From the NCBI GenBank assembly GCA_951804985.1, contig OX638130.1:6124791-6188790 (forward strand): a stretch of DNA of 64,000 nt, in the 5' to 3' direction. This document shows, piece after piece, positions 46,020 to 57,556 of the stretch (the first letter of the stretch is position 1; every line of letters starts with the position of its first letter). A program made the position numbers and the translations under genes. The notes under the pieces are model-generated. The model was not told the DNA's origin. It saw nothing but the letters and a program-made list of their open reading frames with translations, and searched no databases. Source of the stretch: Dryomyza anilis (taxonomy: Eukaryota; Arthropoda; Insecta; Diptera; Dryomyzidae).

Positions 46020-47418
46020 AATATAAAAAAAAACATATATAAAATAAAAGAAATAAAATTAAAAATAAAAAAAAATAAAAAATAAATTAAATTAATAAAA
46101 AAAATAAAATTAAATGAAAATAAAATTAAGAAAATAAAAAAAGATAATAAAATTAAAAAAATAAATAAATACAAAAAATTATATTTAAAAAAATAATTAA
46201 AAAAAAACATTAATAAATTAAAAGAAAAATAAATAAAGAAATAAAAATAAATAGACAAATGAAATAAAACTAACAAAAAAGAAATAAAATTAAAAAATAA
46301 ATTAATAAAAAAAATAAAATTAAATTTAATTAAATAAAAAAAAAAAAATTAAAAAAATAATATTAAAAAATAAATAAACAAAAAACATTTAAAAATTAAT
46401 AAACTAAAAGAAAAATAAATAAATAAAGAAATAAAATAAAAATAAATAAATAAATAAATAAATAAAGAAATAAAAATAAATAGACAAATAAAATAAAACC
46501 AACAAAAAATAAATAAAACATGAAAAACTTGAACATAATTTACGCTTTTAAATTTATAAAATAAATAAAATCAAAAAATAAATTAAATTAATAAAAAAAA
46601 TAAAATTAAATGAAAATAAAATTAAAAAAATAAAATTAAAAAAATAATATTAAAAAATAAATAAATACAAAAAAAAATTATATTAAAAAAAAAAATAAAA
46701 AAACATTATATAATTAATAAAATAAAAGAAAAATAAATAAAGAAATAAAATATAAATAAATAAAATAAAAATAAATAGAGAAATAAAATAAAACATGAAA
46801 AACTTAAACAAAATTTACGCTTTTTAATTTATAAAATAAATAAAATTAAAAAATAAATTAAATTAATAAAAAAAATAAAATTAAATGAAAATAAAATAAA
46901 AAAAGAAAATAAAAATAAAAAAAATATATTAAAAAATAAATACAAAAGTATTATATTAAAAAAAATAAATAAAAAAAACATTAAAAAATTAATAAATTAA
47001 AAGAAAAATAAATAAAGAAATAAAATAAAAATAAATAAAATAAAACAAACAAAAAATAAATAAAACATGAAAAACTTAAACAAAATTTACGCTTTTTAAT
47101 TTATAAAAAAAAAATTAAAAAATAAATTAAATTAATAAAAAAAATAAAATTAAAATAATAAAAAATAAAATTAAAAAAATAAAAAAAGAAAATAAAACTA
47201 AAAAAATAATATTAAAAAATAAATAAATACAAAAAATTATATTAAAAAAAATAAATAAAATAAAACATTAAAAAATTAATAAATTAAAAGAAAAATATAA
47301 AAATAAATAAAAAAAATAAAAATAAATAGAATAATAAATAGAGAAATAAAATAAAACCAACAAAAAATAAATAAAACATGAAAAACTTAAACAAAATTTA
47401 CGCTTTTTAATTTATAAT
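46020..47418 (+). repeat. A-rich tandem repeat, ~275-310-bp units
   Basis: The + strand is almost entirely A and T with strong A excess (AAATAAATAAAA-type). A less simple landmark, TGAAAAACTTAAACAAAATT then TACGCTTTTTAATTTATAA, occurs at 46521, 46796, 47068 and 47379. This gives spacings of 275, 272 and 311 bp and proves a higher-order period rather than a plain microsatellite. A leftmost partial unit starts near 46020. The Phe/Leu-rich 90-codon minus-strand ORF is an artefact. Confidence 0.88.
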
Positions 47419-49735
47419 TTTTTTGTTCTATAAATTAAAAATTGGAAAATTATGTATAAATTATTAAATACATTTAAAATGTCACGAATTACTTTTTTCA
47501 GATTCAAGTAATCTATTTAAAAAAAATTATAAAACTGCAAAGTATTTATGCAAGTTGATAAATAAGGCTATGAAAAAAAATTCCAAATTCCAAAATTAAT
47601 TATAAATTATGTATTGATTAAACTAGCAATTTTTGTGGAGGCATCAAATTTTAGAATGCAAAACTAAACGGTCAAATCAAAATGAATAATTTGAATTTAA
47701 ACAAAATGAAAAATTTTAAATTCAAAATTAAGCAAAAAACAAAATTTAAAATAAAAATTCAAAATAAATAAGATATGAATAAAAAAAAGATTAAATTATT
47801 AAAAAAATTCTAAAAGAAAAATTCAAACTTAAAGTTCAAAATTAAAACTCAAAATTAAAACTTTAAATAGAAAATTTAAATTCCAAATTTTATAGCGTTG
47901 ATTAAACTAGCCATTTTTGAGGAAGCAACACATTTTAGAAAAACGAAAAATTAAAATCAATATAAATTTAAAATTCAAAATTTAAATAAAAGCAACACAT
48001 TTTAGAAAAAAGAAAAATTAAAATCAATATAAATTTAAAATTCAAAATTTAAATGTAAATTCAAAATTGAAAATTAAAATTTTTATAAAAGAAAATTCGA
48101 TTTCATAATTTTAAAAATTCTATAATAAAAATTCAAATTAAAATTTCAAAATAAAAATTCAAAATTTAAACTTAAAATAAAAAATTAAAATTATAAAATA
48201 AAATAAAATTTTAAAAAGTCAACAAATTATTAGACTTAATTGAAAAATTATGAATAAAAACATTCAAATTAATTTTAAAAATATTTAAAAACACAAAAAT
48301 TAAATTTAAAGATTTAATGAAAAAAAAAATCTACTTTAAAAAATAAAATCCAAATTTAAAATTCAAATTAAAAATATTAAAATAAAGCAAAATTAAATAA
48401 AAATTTAAAATTAAAACTCCAAGTTAAATATAAAGAATTAAAATTGTATCACTAAAATTGCTACTGCCTCAAAATTAAACGTACTACAAATTTAATAGTA
48501 TTCGCCGCATATCATGTACTATTGAATTTATGTGATATGCAGCTGAATACACGCCAAATCCAAATTTTTGATTTGTTTTGTGTTACCTTATGAAACTTGA
48601 TTCAATGCTTTGTTGTCTGTAAATTGTTTGCTGCAAATAAATTGACTAAATTTGTAATAATACAAAACCTTTATAAAAAAATATATATATAATAATTATT
48701 ACTGCAAAAACTAATTATTATGCGTTAAAAAACATAAAAACCACAAATGCACTGATACCCTATATATATTTTCTATATATAAAAAAAAATAGTTTTGCTG
48801 TTTCTTGTATTAAAAAAAAAACAACAAACATATTTAATTATTTAATACTTAACACTATTACACAAAAGCATAAATAATGCTACCTTCTGCTAGTTATACT
48901 TTTATTTTTGTTGTGTATAATTTTAATTTTTTTTAAAGAACTGAACTTTAATTTTTATATTTTGCCAATGAATGTTGAATTTTTGATAGACATAAAAATT
49001 TTAAGAAACACAACAGCGTTATGTAATGACATAAAGCAAATTATATTGTATATTGTTTTTTTTTTTATATATTTGCTAGGTAGCATTTCATTAAATTAAC
49101 AAATTTTGTTGCTGTTTTTTTGCTTTATTTTTAATAATATCTTTTTATGTTTATTACATTCTTTTTTTATAAACTTTATTTTTTTATTTAATTTCTTCAA
49201 TTTTATTTAAATTTTTCTATTTTGATTTTTTTTTATTATAAAAATGTTTATTTTATAAACGTTTCTCTTCTTTCATTTTTATATTTTAAACTTTTTCTAT
49301 TAATTTTTTGATTTTTAATAATTTTTGTTATATTTGTTAAAATATTTTCTTTTTTTAAACTTCTTTATATTTTTCTGCACAACTTTGCTTATTTTTGTAA
49401 AGCATTTGTTAATATTTAACATTTATATTATATATACACATTTAATTTAATTAAATTAACTGCTAGCTAAATTAAAAACACAAACGCATTCTACTTTAGT
49501 ATATAATGTAATACATTGTATATAAAAATTATAATTATAATAATATTTAATTAACAAACATTTAATTGTGCGGGAATCATTGTAATCATTTAGCATATAA
49601 AACATAACATCAAAATATTTTCATTTATAAATAGTCATATGAATTGTATTTGAATTAAATATATCTGAAATATATAAAATAATTTGTGAAAATTAAATTA
49701 CAAAATAAATTGGTTTTATTTATAGAAAATTAAGT
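47419..49735. other. AT-rich intergenic DNA, no gene seen
   Basis: 47690-48440 is a degenerate mix of AAATTTAAAATTCAAAATT words, including a short exact duplication (CAACACATTTTAGAAAAA at 47927 and 47994). 48480-48560 has a weak palindrome around ATTCGCCGCATATCATGTAC. The rest is unstructured. Confidence 0.5.
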
Positions 49736-49809
49736 ATACAGTTATGGACATTTTTTAGGCTGAGAGCAATAGATTCTATTCTAATTAGATTCCAGCCCGA
49801 AACTAAATT

Positions 49810-50045
49810 TGTAATTTTTCTGGAATATTTGAGGCATATTTCCGGCAATTTAAAGATTTCTGCAAGCGTATAGCAAGTTATCAAATTTTGTTGAATAATA
49901 AAGGCACATTCTCGGTATATTTTGGAAACAGACAGCTTTTAATACTAATTGAGGCATTTTCTGCTTGAAATCTTTCGATAAAATGTTTCTAAAATGCCAC
50001 AAATTTTGTCTTGGAAGATTCCTCAAATGTTTTCCAAACCAATTT
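49810..50045. repeat. Dispersed repeat, copy 2 of 3
   Basis: Shares CATATTTCCGGCAA, CTCGGTATATTTTGGAAACAG, ACAGCTTTTAATA and AAAATGTTTCTAAAATGCC with the segments at 12395 and 61340. The 79-codon minus ORF overlapping it has no recognisable domain. Confidence 0.6.
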
Positions 50046-50052
50046 TGAATTA

Positions 50053-50219
50053 TTAGCTGCGTTTTTTTCATAATTTCATCATAACGCAAAACAAAAACAA
50101 TTTGAGCTCGATAAATCTATCTAGCTCAAATTTGTTTTTGTTTTGCGTATAAAATTTGTTCCGGCTCAAAATTAAATTATGAAAAAAAAACGCAGCTATT
50201 GAAGATCAAGCGATTGGTA
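50053..50219. mobile_element. ~167-bp fold-back MITE (TAGCTGCGTTTTTTTC ends)
   Basis: The left end TAGCTGCGTTTTTTTCATAAT and right end ATTATGAAAAAAAAACGCAGCTA are inverted. An inner pair ACGCAAAACAAAAACAA...TTTGAGCT / AGCTCAAATTTGTTTTTG closes the fold. Confidence 0.8.
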
Positions 50220-50319
50220 TTTATTTGAAATATATATTTTTTTCTACAAAATGTCTACACTAAAAGTTGTAATAATTCCTGAATATATATGTAACTCTGA
50301 TTTCTAAAATGAAGTCACT

Positions 50320-50990
50320 TTTATCATATTCAATCTAGTTTTTGAGATATTGATTTTGGCATATAGTTTTTACGATTTTCGAAAAATGGTATATATTTCA
50401 AAAACTAGAGATAATTTGATGAAACTACCGCCATTTTCGAAATTAGAGTTACAAATACATTGAAATACTATTGCAAATTTTACTTTTGAAAAAAAAAAAA
50501 TTATTTTCTATACAAAAAAAAAAAATTAGAAAATTATTTTTTAAAATATGATGCAATCAAAATACCATCTTGAAATTTTGCATGAACATTAACAATAAAT
50601 TGACGAAAATTTAGGATATTTTTCAGAATTTTAAAAAGGGTCCTTTTTAAGGACCACAATTTTGAAGTGCAAGGATAATGACCACGGGCCACATGTTACC
50701 GTTTGGAAATTACAACTTAATTTTTCTAAAAGCTTGTTCTATTAGCTTTAAAACGAGCCATTAACGGAGTTTCTAGCATTTCTAGTTCAAGAGATATTTA
50801 AATTTGAACAACAGTACAAAAGTGATTTTTGGAACTTTTTTCCAACTTTGAGCCACTGTATCTCTGGAAGTAGTGATCGGAAAAAAATAAAAAAAAAATG
50901 TTTAGTGCATGTCTCGATACCCTTTATCAGTTGCCAAAAGTTCATTAAGATCGAAAAGGTAAAATCTCAAATTTGACTTTTTTTGGTCGA
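50320..50990 (+). repeat. Old dispersed repeat, copy 1 (partner at 52385)
   Basis: It shares ordered motifs with 52385-52990: TACCATCTTGAAATTTTGCA, AAATTTAGGAT.TTTTTCAGA, TTTTTAAGGAC, TTTGAAGTGCAA.GATAAT and CACTGTATCTC. Divergence is considerable. I recognise no coding domain. Confidence 0.6.
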
Positions 50991-50994
50991 TTTG

Positions 50995-51475
50995 GTGTGG
51001 AATGGCCCATATATAAAACTCTTGGTCCGTCTGTCAGTCTGTCTGTTTGTTCCAGCATCACGACTAAACCGCTGAACCGATTTAACTGAAAGTTTGCACC
51101 AGGATACTATAGAGTACGGAGGGTGTCATAGGTTATATATAGGCGGGATTGGACAAGGGGGCGTGGCACCTCCCATACAACCTAAACGTTCAAAACGATT
51201 TAACTCAGCACATACACAAGCTAAAAAGATGAAAAAGATGAAATTCAAATACAAAAAAAAATATACAAAAGTAACCACACATTAAAACTCACCACAATGA
51301 AACTCACCACAGTAAAATTCAACACACTAAAACTCACCACACTAAAACTCACCACACTAAAACTTACCACTCTAAAACTCACCACACCTAAATTCATCTC
51401 ATCTAAACTCACCACACTGAACTCACCACATTTAAACCCACTACACTAAAATTTCTACAGTGAAAAACTCTATGT
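50995..51475 (+). repeat. Dispersed element with GTCY run and ACTAAAACTCACCAC minisatellite, copy 2
   Basis: It has a short GTCCGTCTGTCAGTCTGTC run, then CGACTAAACCGCTGAACCG, CAAGGGGGCGTGGCACCTCC and a ~15-bp array of CTAAAACTCACCACA units (51285-51465). The last two parts match the element at 24035-24470 in inverse orientation. Non-coding; resembles the mini-me/Helitron-related class but is a different family. Confidence 0.65.
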
Positions 51476-52122
51476 TCATGACTTATTACCAAAGTCGTCG
51501 ATGTGATAAACAATTGAAAAGTACTAAGATGCTAAAATTGGTAATTTTTCAAAATAGTAAGTAATTCAATACGTAAAAATGTAACCGTGACTTGCAAAAC
51601 GTCGTGTGCTTGGCGATTGTAATATTCAATACTCTGTCTGTTTGTTCGTAAAGCAAGGTGTATGAGAAAACTATAATGACAATAGTTTTTATCCTATGAA
51701 TTTAATATTTTCATCCAATAGATACAATAGGACATACCTATAAAATAGATAGTATAACTGAAAAAACAAAATTATATTAATTGTTTTATCGGTATTTCCT
51801 ATTGTTTTTATTGAATAAAAATATTAATTATGAAATTCATATGATGAAAATTATTGTCATTATAGTTCTGAAATACATATTGTTTCAATATGATAAACAA
51901 TAGTATGTGGCTCAATAGGAATAAATTACACTATGCTACAAATTCCAAAAAATGCCGTATACACTGAATATCCTCATTTTTCAGAATGTCTATATCACTT
52001 CGAGTTTTTTTAAATTTGCACATCTGTGTGCAAATTCGCATTTTCCTACCTTGAGTACCAAGATGGTATTTTGACGGAGTCAAATTAATAATAAATTTTC
52101 CAAATTTTAATGTATTTATAAA

Positions 52123-52368
52123 GGGTTTTTCAATAAGAGCGCTACAAAAGTTTTTTTCGAGGGTTTTTCAACAGGGACGCTACAAAAGTAGAGCGACAGG
52201 GACAGCAAGCGACACCTTATTTCTTGCCGCTCTTTTGACATTTCTCTTCAGATTCGAATTCGAATTCGTATATCTTTGCATCATGAAATGGCAAACCTTA
52301 CTGAAGGAAATGTCAAAAGAGCGGCAAGAAATATGGCGTCGTTTGCTGTCCCTGTCGCTCTACTTTAT
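52123..52368. mobile_element. Mariner-derived fold-back MITE, copy C (truncated)
   Basis: The left end GGGTTTTTCAATAAGAGCGC with the same doubled terminus as at 13.6 and 16.2 kb. The central loop is shortened (the left arm stops before the transposase start codon) and the right arm is cut off after TCGCTCTACTTT. The 101-codon ORF here is the arm read through. Confidence 0.85.
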
Positions 52369-52384
52369 GTATGGAAATATTACT

Positions 52385-52990
52385 CGTCTCCTAATTTTGG
52401 GAAAATAAAATATGTAACAAGTTTTGAATGCATTCTTAACGCTGATTCTGAAAATTATGTTAGTTTCATCAAACTTGATCTAATTTTCCTGTATAGTCCA
52501 TTTTTTTGGAAAATTTTCGAAATATGGGATATATCTGTTTTGGATTTTTTTTTCAATATGACCCCACAAATACTATCTTGAAATTTTGCACGAATATTCA
52601 TAATAAATCAATACAAAATTTAGGATTTTTTCAGATTTTTCAAAAGAGTCTTTTTTAAGGACATACAATTTGAAGTGCAATGATAATTACCACTTGTCCA
52701 GGCAAAGGAAATATAACTTCAATTTTTCAAAAAGCATATTTTGTTAGCTTTAAAATGACACCTCGTCGGGGTTTATACCATATCTCGATGAATAGATATT
52801 TTATATGAACAACCTAAAAAAGTGTTTTTTTGTCTATTTTTTGTAACTTTAGATCACTGTATCTCAGGATGAAGTTGTCCGAAAAAATTAAAAAATAATT
52901 GACCAAAACATTTCAATTGACCCTTGCATAATAAAATTTAACCAAAATCCAAGAGCTTTAAATCTCATAGTTGACTTGATTTGGTAAATA
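52385..52990 (+). repeat. Old dispersed repeat, copy 2 (partner at 50320)
   Basis: See the motifs shared with 50320-50990; same order and orientation. The flanking DNA differs, so these are dispersed copies and not one tandem duplication. Confidence 0.6.
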
Positions 52991-53390
52991 TAGTGTGGGA
53001 ATGACTCGGTTAAAGCATTTTATTATTAAAAGGAGAATGATTTAATCGATCATAACTTTGTTGTTTCTTGTTGAATTTTCATAAATCAAAAAGTTGTGAT
53101 AAGGTAATTGAATTTAATTCTAATAACTGTAAAAATGTGTAGATTATCTTGCAAGATGATTTTTTAACGATTTTTCAAAATTGAAAAATGTATTTAAATA
53201 TGAATTGTTTTGTCGTGTAATGACCTATAACTCAGGACTTTTTAAACCTATTTTAATAAATTAAAAAATTTTAGTAAGATAAATGTGTTGGTTTTTCAAA
53301 AAGTTAAACACTTTTAAAATAACTTCCGTAGATGCTGAGTTTTAATTACATAAGTAACTCAAGGTATTTGCACACAGAAGTGCAAATTAA

Positions 53391-54152
53391 AACGAGTTGG
53401 GAAAGTTAGGTCACATGGGTAAGTTAAGAATATCCTACACCTTTGGTGGGGATATTAATGTGGGATATTTAATTGCATACCTTATTTTTAAAGTTTTTAA
53501 TTATGCAGAACCTCCCCACCCTCAGAATATTATTCATTTATAAAAAATTTTCATCTTATATCCCCATAAATTAAAAAATTTATATAAAAGTATAAAAAAC
53601 TAAAAAAAAAATTTTGAAAAATATAATTGGGCGAACCACGCCTATACTTAAAATTTTGAAAGGCTAATATTTCATAGATTTGATTTTAATAATTTACAGA
53701 TCAAATGTCCACTATGAAAACCCGGGAAATAATGAAAAAAAAGTGGGTGGATCACGCCCATTTTTGGACCACATATTTATAGGTGAATTCTAACAATACC
53801 TTTTAAATTTTATAACTATACCTTGAATACTTTTCGAGTTATTAGTTTCGAAAGAGTTATATAAAAGTGACTTGTATGGGAGGTGGGCGTGTCCGTTGAC
53901 CGATTTGTCTCATTTTCAAACTCAGTTCCTACTTTTGGCTAAAATATATTGAGACGAAATTTCATCGCATTCTGATCAGTATTTCTCAAATTATTCAGTA
54001 TTCGGACAGCAAGACGGACAGATAGACAGACGGACATGGCTAAACGGACTCGGGTAGTGATTGATTTCCATACCGGACACGCCTCCTAAGGGGCGTTACA
54101 ATATATGCACAAAGTTAATATACCCTGTACCTAATAGGTGTAGGGTATAAAA
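53391..54152 (-). mobile_element. mini-me-like element, copy 3 (diverged family)
   Basis: It ends in ATAGGTGTAGGGTATAAA and has a short GACAGATAGACAGACGGACA run beside ATGGCTAAACGGACTCG, the mini-me signature. It opens with GTTGGGAAAGTTAGGTCACATGGG, as the other copies do. The body differs from them, so it is a separate subfamily. Confidence 0.75.
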
Positions 54153-54195
54153 ACTCGAAGTGATATAGACATTCTGTAAATGAGGATATTCATTG

Positions 54196-55823
54196 CTTTT
54201 CGATACCTATCCAAAAATATAGGTCGGAGTTCTTGTATATTTTTTGTGTGGCACCTTATTATTAAATAAGAAGAAAAGTGTGCTCGTTATAGTTTAGTCA
54301 TTTTATTCTAATAGGATACATTATTATAACCAATATGCTATACTAATGAGTTTGTATTTATGTCTTTTTACTTCAAGAAAATATGACATCAAGGAAAGCA
54401 AATGGAAGCCGTGCATATTTGACTCGCAAAATGCGACTCTTCTCCATTACACAAAGATCAGATAAATTATATTAATAATATTTATTTAAGTATATTATCA
54501 AAATACTAATTGTCGTATGCAGCATTTATTTAATAAAATGTTTATATTTATTTAGCTTTCCAAAAATGTTCAGCGTACAATCAAATTTGGAAGTATTTTG
54601 TTAATATAAAAAAAACTATAAATTCAATAGTATTTTCCCATATGAATTTAATAGTTATATTCTTCAAAAATATTGAATTGAAAACTATTGAATTTATATT
54701 GTAATATATTTAAAACAATAGTCTGAATTATTCAATTAATAATTTTATCACATTGATATAGTAGTATATAGTAGTATATCTTAATGTGATAAACCTATTC
54801 TTTTAATTATAAGACATCACATTAATTTTTAATTGTAAGAACTATTCAAATCAATGGTGTAGCGTCACTATAAAATTAATAGTTCCTACACTATAATATT
54901 AATAGGAAAAATCCCATTGACAAATTTTAAAAGTAAAACATCGTTGAATTAATAGGTATTCCTATGCATTTCATAGGTTTTTTTCTAAGTGTAACTATAT
55001 ATATTATAACGTTACTTTATCTTGAAAAGTTTAACGTCGATGAACTACCAGCAACTATACGCACAGAGACGCTGAAGTTCGCTATTGTTGAAAAACAAAT
55101 GGAACAATTGTGCATCAGCATATTGTTTTGCATTTATAGTGGTGTCGTTCGCCGATAAACCAAAGTTTTTGTTATTAAATTATGACTAATTGTAGCACAT
55201 TATTTTTTTTATGAAAACTACAATTATTTAATAGAAGACATAATCATTTAAAACAAATAGGAACGATGGGGACAATCAAAAATAATCTATTGTATTGTTG
55301 GTTGTCTCCATTATTACATATTACTGCTACAATCATAGTTTGTTTTTATCACAATAATGCCTCAATCATGTTTATTTCTCTGCGTGGAACTACAGAATAA
55401 AAAAAAACAAGTAAACAAAAAATTGAAAAAACTCTAAAAATACTCTAAATATTCAAAAAGTTCAATTAAAATTTAAATGTTCACATAAACTTTAAATGTA
55501 AACTAAAAATTATAAGTTTAACTAAAACTTGTTCACAAACAATGTATAAAGTTTAAAATAAATAAATAAAAGAAAACATATCCACAGTCCAACTTAATCC
55601 ATTTTAAAATCAATCGCTAAAACCTACGTAAAAGAGTACTTTAAACATTTGAGTAGATGATTTTTAAGGCATGTCCACATCATGGTGTGAATGAAGATTA
55701 TAATATTTATAAAATTTTTAAAAACTGATTAACTTATCTTGGATCAACAATAAAAAAAAATTAAATACTGACGTATAAAACAGTTAATCCTTACACAGAG
55801 AAAGTAATATCATATAATTACAC
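54196..55823. other. AT-rich intergenic DNA with AATAGTATA/TTTCATAT MITE-like debris
   Basis: 54590-54990 carries inverted fragments of the TACACnCAGAAA-type elements (TTCTAAGTGTAAC at 54991, ACTATTGAATTTAT words). No gene; the 64-codon ORF at 54964-55158 has no recognisable motif. Confidence 0.5.
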
Positions 55824-57556
55824 GGAGAAAAATCATGGCTCGGTAATTGTTTAGAGACAAATAAAAAATGTTTGGAAACAATTACGCAAACAAATTTTGT
55901 TAAATATAAATAAGAATTTGTTTGGGGGCAAATACATTTTATTTAGCGAAAATATAATTTATTTAGATTTAGAAATGTTTGTATGGAATTAATATAAAAA
56001 GTTTGTTAAAACAAAATTTGTTTACAGACATCAGTTTAATTTAGTATATTGTGTTTGTATATAAATCAAATATTATTGTATAAAATAATATGTACTTGGG
56101 AACATTGACATAAATACATTTTATTTAGATTTATTTACAACATTTGTTTGCACATATTATTGACACAAATACAATTTGTTTGTATAATTTTTTTTTAACA
56201 TTTATTCGTAGATAAACAAAGTTTACTTGCTATACACAAACATAGATTTATTTACAACATTTGTTAGCACATATTATTTACACAAATACAATATGTTTGC
56301 ATAATTTTTTTAACATTTATTCGTAGATAAACAAAGTTTATTTGCTATACACAAACATAGTGTTTTTGTATAGAATAAATATTAATTCTTGCAAAACATA
56401 ATTTGTTTGATACCTGAATATGCTGTTATTTGCATTTAATATGTTTTTAAATAAGGTTTATGTGTATCCAAATAACTTTTGTTTTAGGAGATACTTTAAT
56501 TGCCTGAATCAAATATAGTTTGTTTGTCGATAAATAAGAATTGTTTGTACATAAACATAATTTGTTTGTACATAAACATCAATTATTTGCACGTTTATTC
56601 TTCTATTTTATTCTTGTTCTATTTCGTTGTTCTTACAGTTCATTCGTATTTGTTGCAGCTCGTGGTTCGATTTTAAAGTGCACGATTTTTGTATTAGACT
56701 CGACGCATCATACTGGAAAAATTTATGAATTCTATTTAAAAAGAAAGGTGAGTACTATATAAGAATTTCTACAGATTTACATGTGTTTCTGTTGTTTTTC
56801 TTTTCTATTCCTTTCAGATTATAATATCAGATTTCACGTCATATATATATATATGTAAGAATAATGAAAATAATATTTATAAAACTTGTATATAATATAA
56901 TCATAATATTAAATTTAGATTCCTTACTTTGTAATAAGTTCAGATAATTGTAAAGCTGGAATCACACGATTGAATAAACAGTCAACTTTTGAATCAATTT
57001 TCAAAACAATGTAAATATCAATCGTGTGATTGCCTAATTTTCCATACAAAAATTGGGCAATCACACGATTGACATTAAAATTATTAGAAATTGATTCAAA
57101 AGTTGACTGTTTATTCAATCGTGTGATTCGAGCTTAAGAAAAAAAAAATTAAATATTAATATTTTTTTTATTTGCAGGGCAAAATTTGTTATTTGCATGC
57201 AAATATGATTTATTTGCATCCAAACAATATTTTATTTAAGGAATCTTATTTTATTATAAGTATATTTTATTTGCAGGGATACATTTGTTGTTTGGGAAAT
57301 ACGTGCATGCAAAAATGATTTATTTGCATCCAAACAATATTTTATTTAAGGAATCTTATTTTATTATCACGTAATTATATTTTATTTGCAGGGAAACTTA
57401 TGTTGTTTGGGTAATATATGCATGCAAATATGATTTATTTTCATCCTAATATAAAATGTTTGAGTCATTCAAACAATTTATATTTATATATTACCCAAAC
57501 AATACATTGTTTCCAGTAGAAGTTGTTTGGGTCAGTACTATTTTTTTCAGCGTGTA
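55824..57556. mobile_element. ~1.7-kb TIR element composed of internal repeats
   Basis: The left end TTACACGGAGAAAAATCATGG and right end TTTTTTTCAGCGTGTAA are inverted. The interior is built of AAACAAATTTTGTTTG-like words. It contains a ~120-bp tandem duplication at 56128-56365 (ATTTATTTACAACATTTGTT) and a ~108-bp one at 57190-57400 (CATCCAAACAATATTTTATT). No transposase. A 184-bp MITE is inserted at 56952. Confidence 0.7.
56952..57135. mobile_element. 184-bp double-palindrome MITE, copy 2 (nested)
   Basis: Same outer and inner inverted repeats as 45597-45780 and the same 184-bp length. It lies inside the 1.7-kb TIR element, so it arrived later. The 64-codon minus ORF is the palindrome read through. 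Confidence 0.87.

Larger units (their letters stand above)
51966..54195. mobile_element. Inverted-repeat element split by a mini-me insertion (nested complex)
   Basis: The left arm 51966-52055 (ATATCCTCATTTTTCAGAATG, TATATCACTTCGAG, TTTGCACATCTGTGTGCAAA, TACCTTGAG) matches, inverted, a right arm in two pieces: 53358-53396 and 54154-54195. The ~760 bp between the pieces is a mini-me-like element, so the arms predate it. Inside lie a truncated mariner MITE (52123) and an old repeat (52385). No transposase is seen. Confidence 0.75.

Noticed and set aside
46004..46276. 90-codon Phe/Leu/Ile ORF on the minus strand
   Set aside because: It arises from A-rich tandem repeat; no independent coding evidence.
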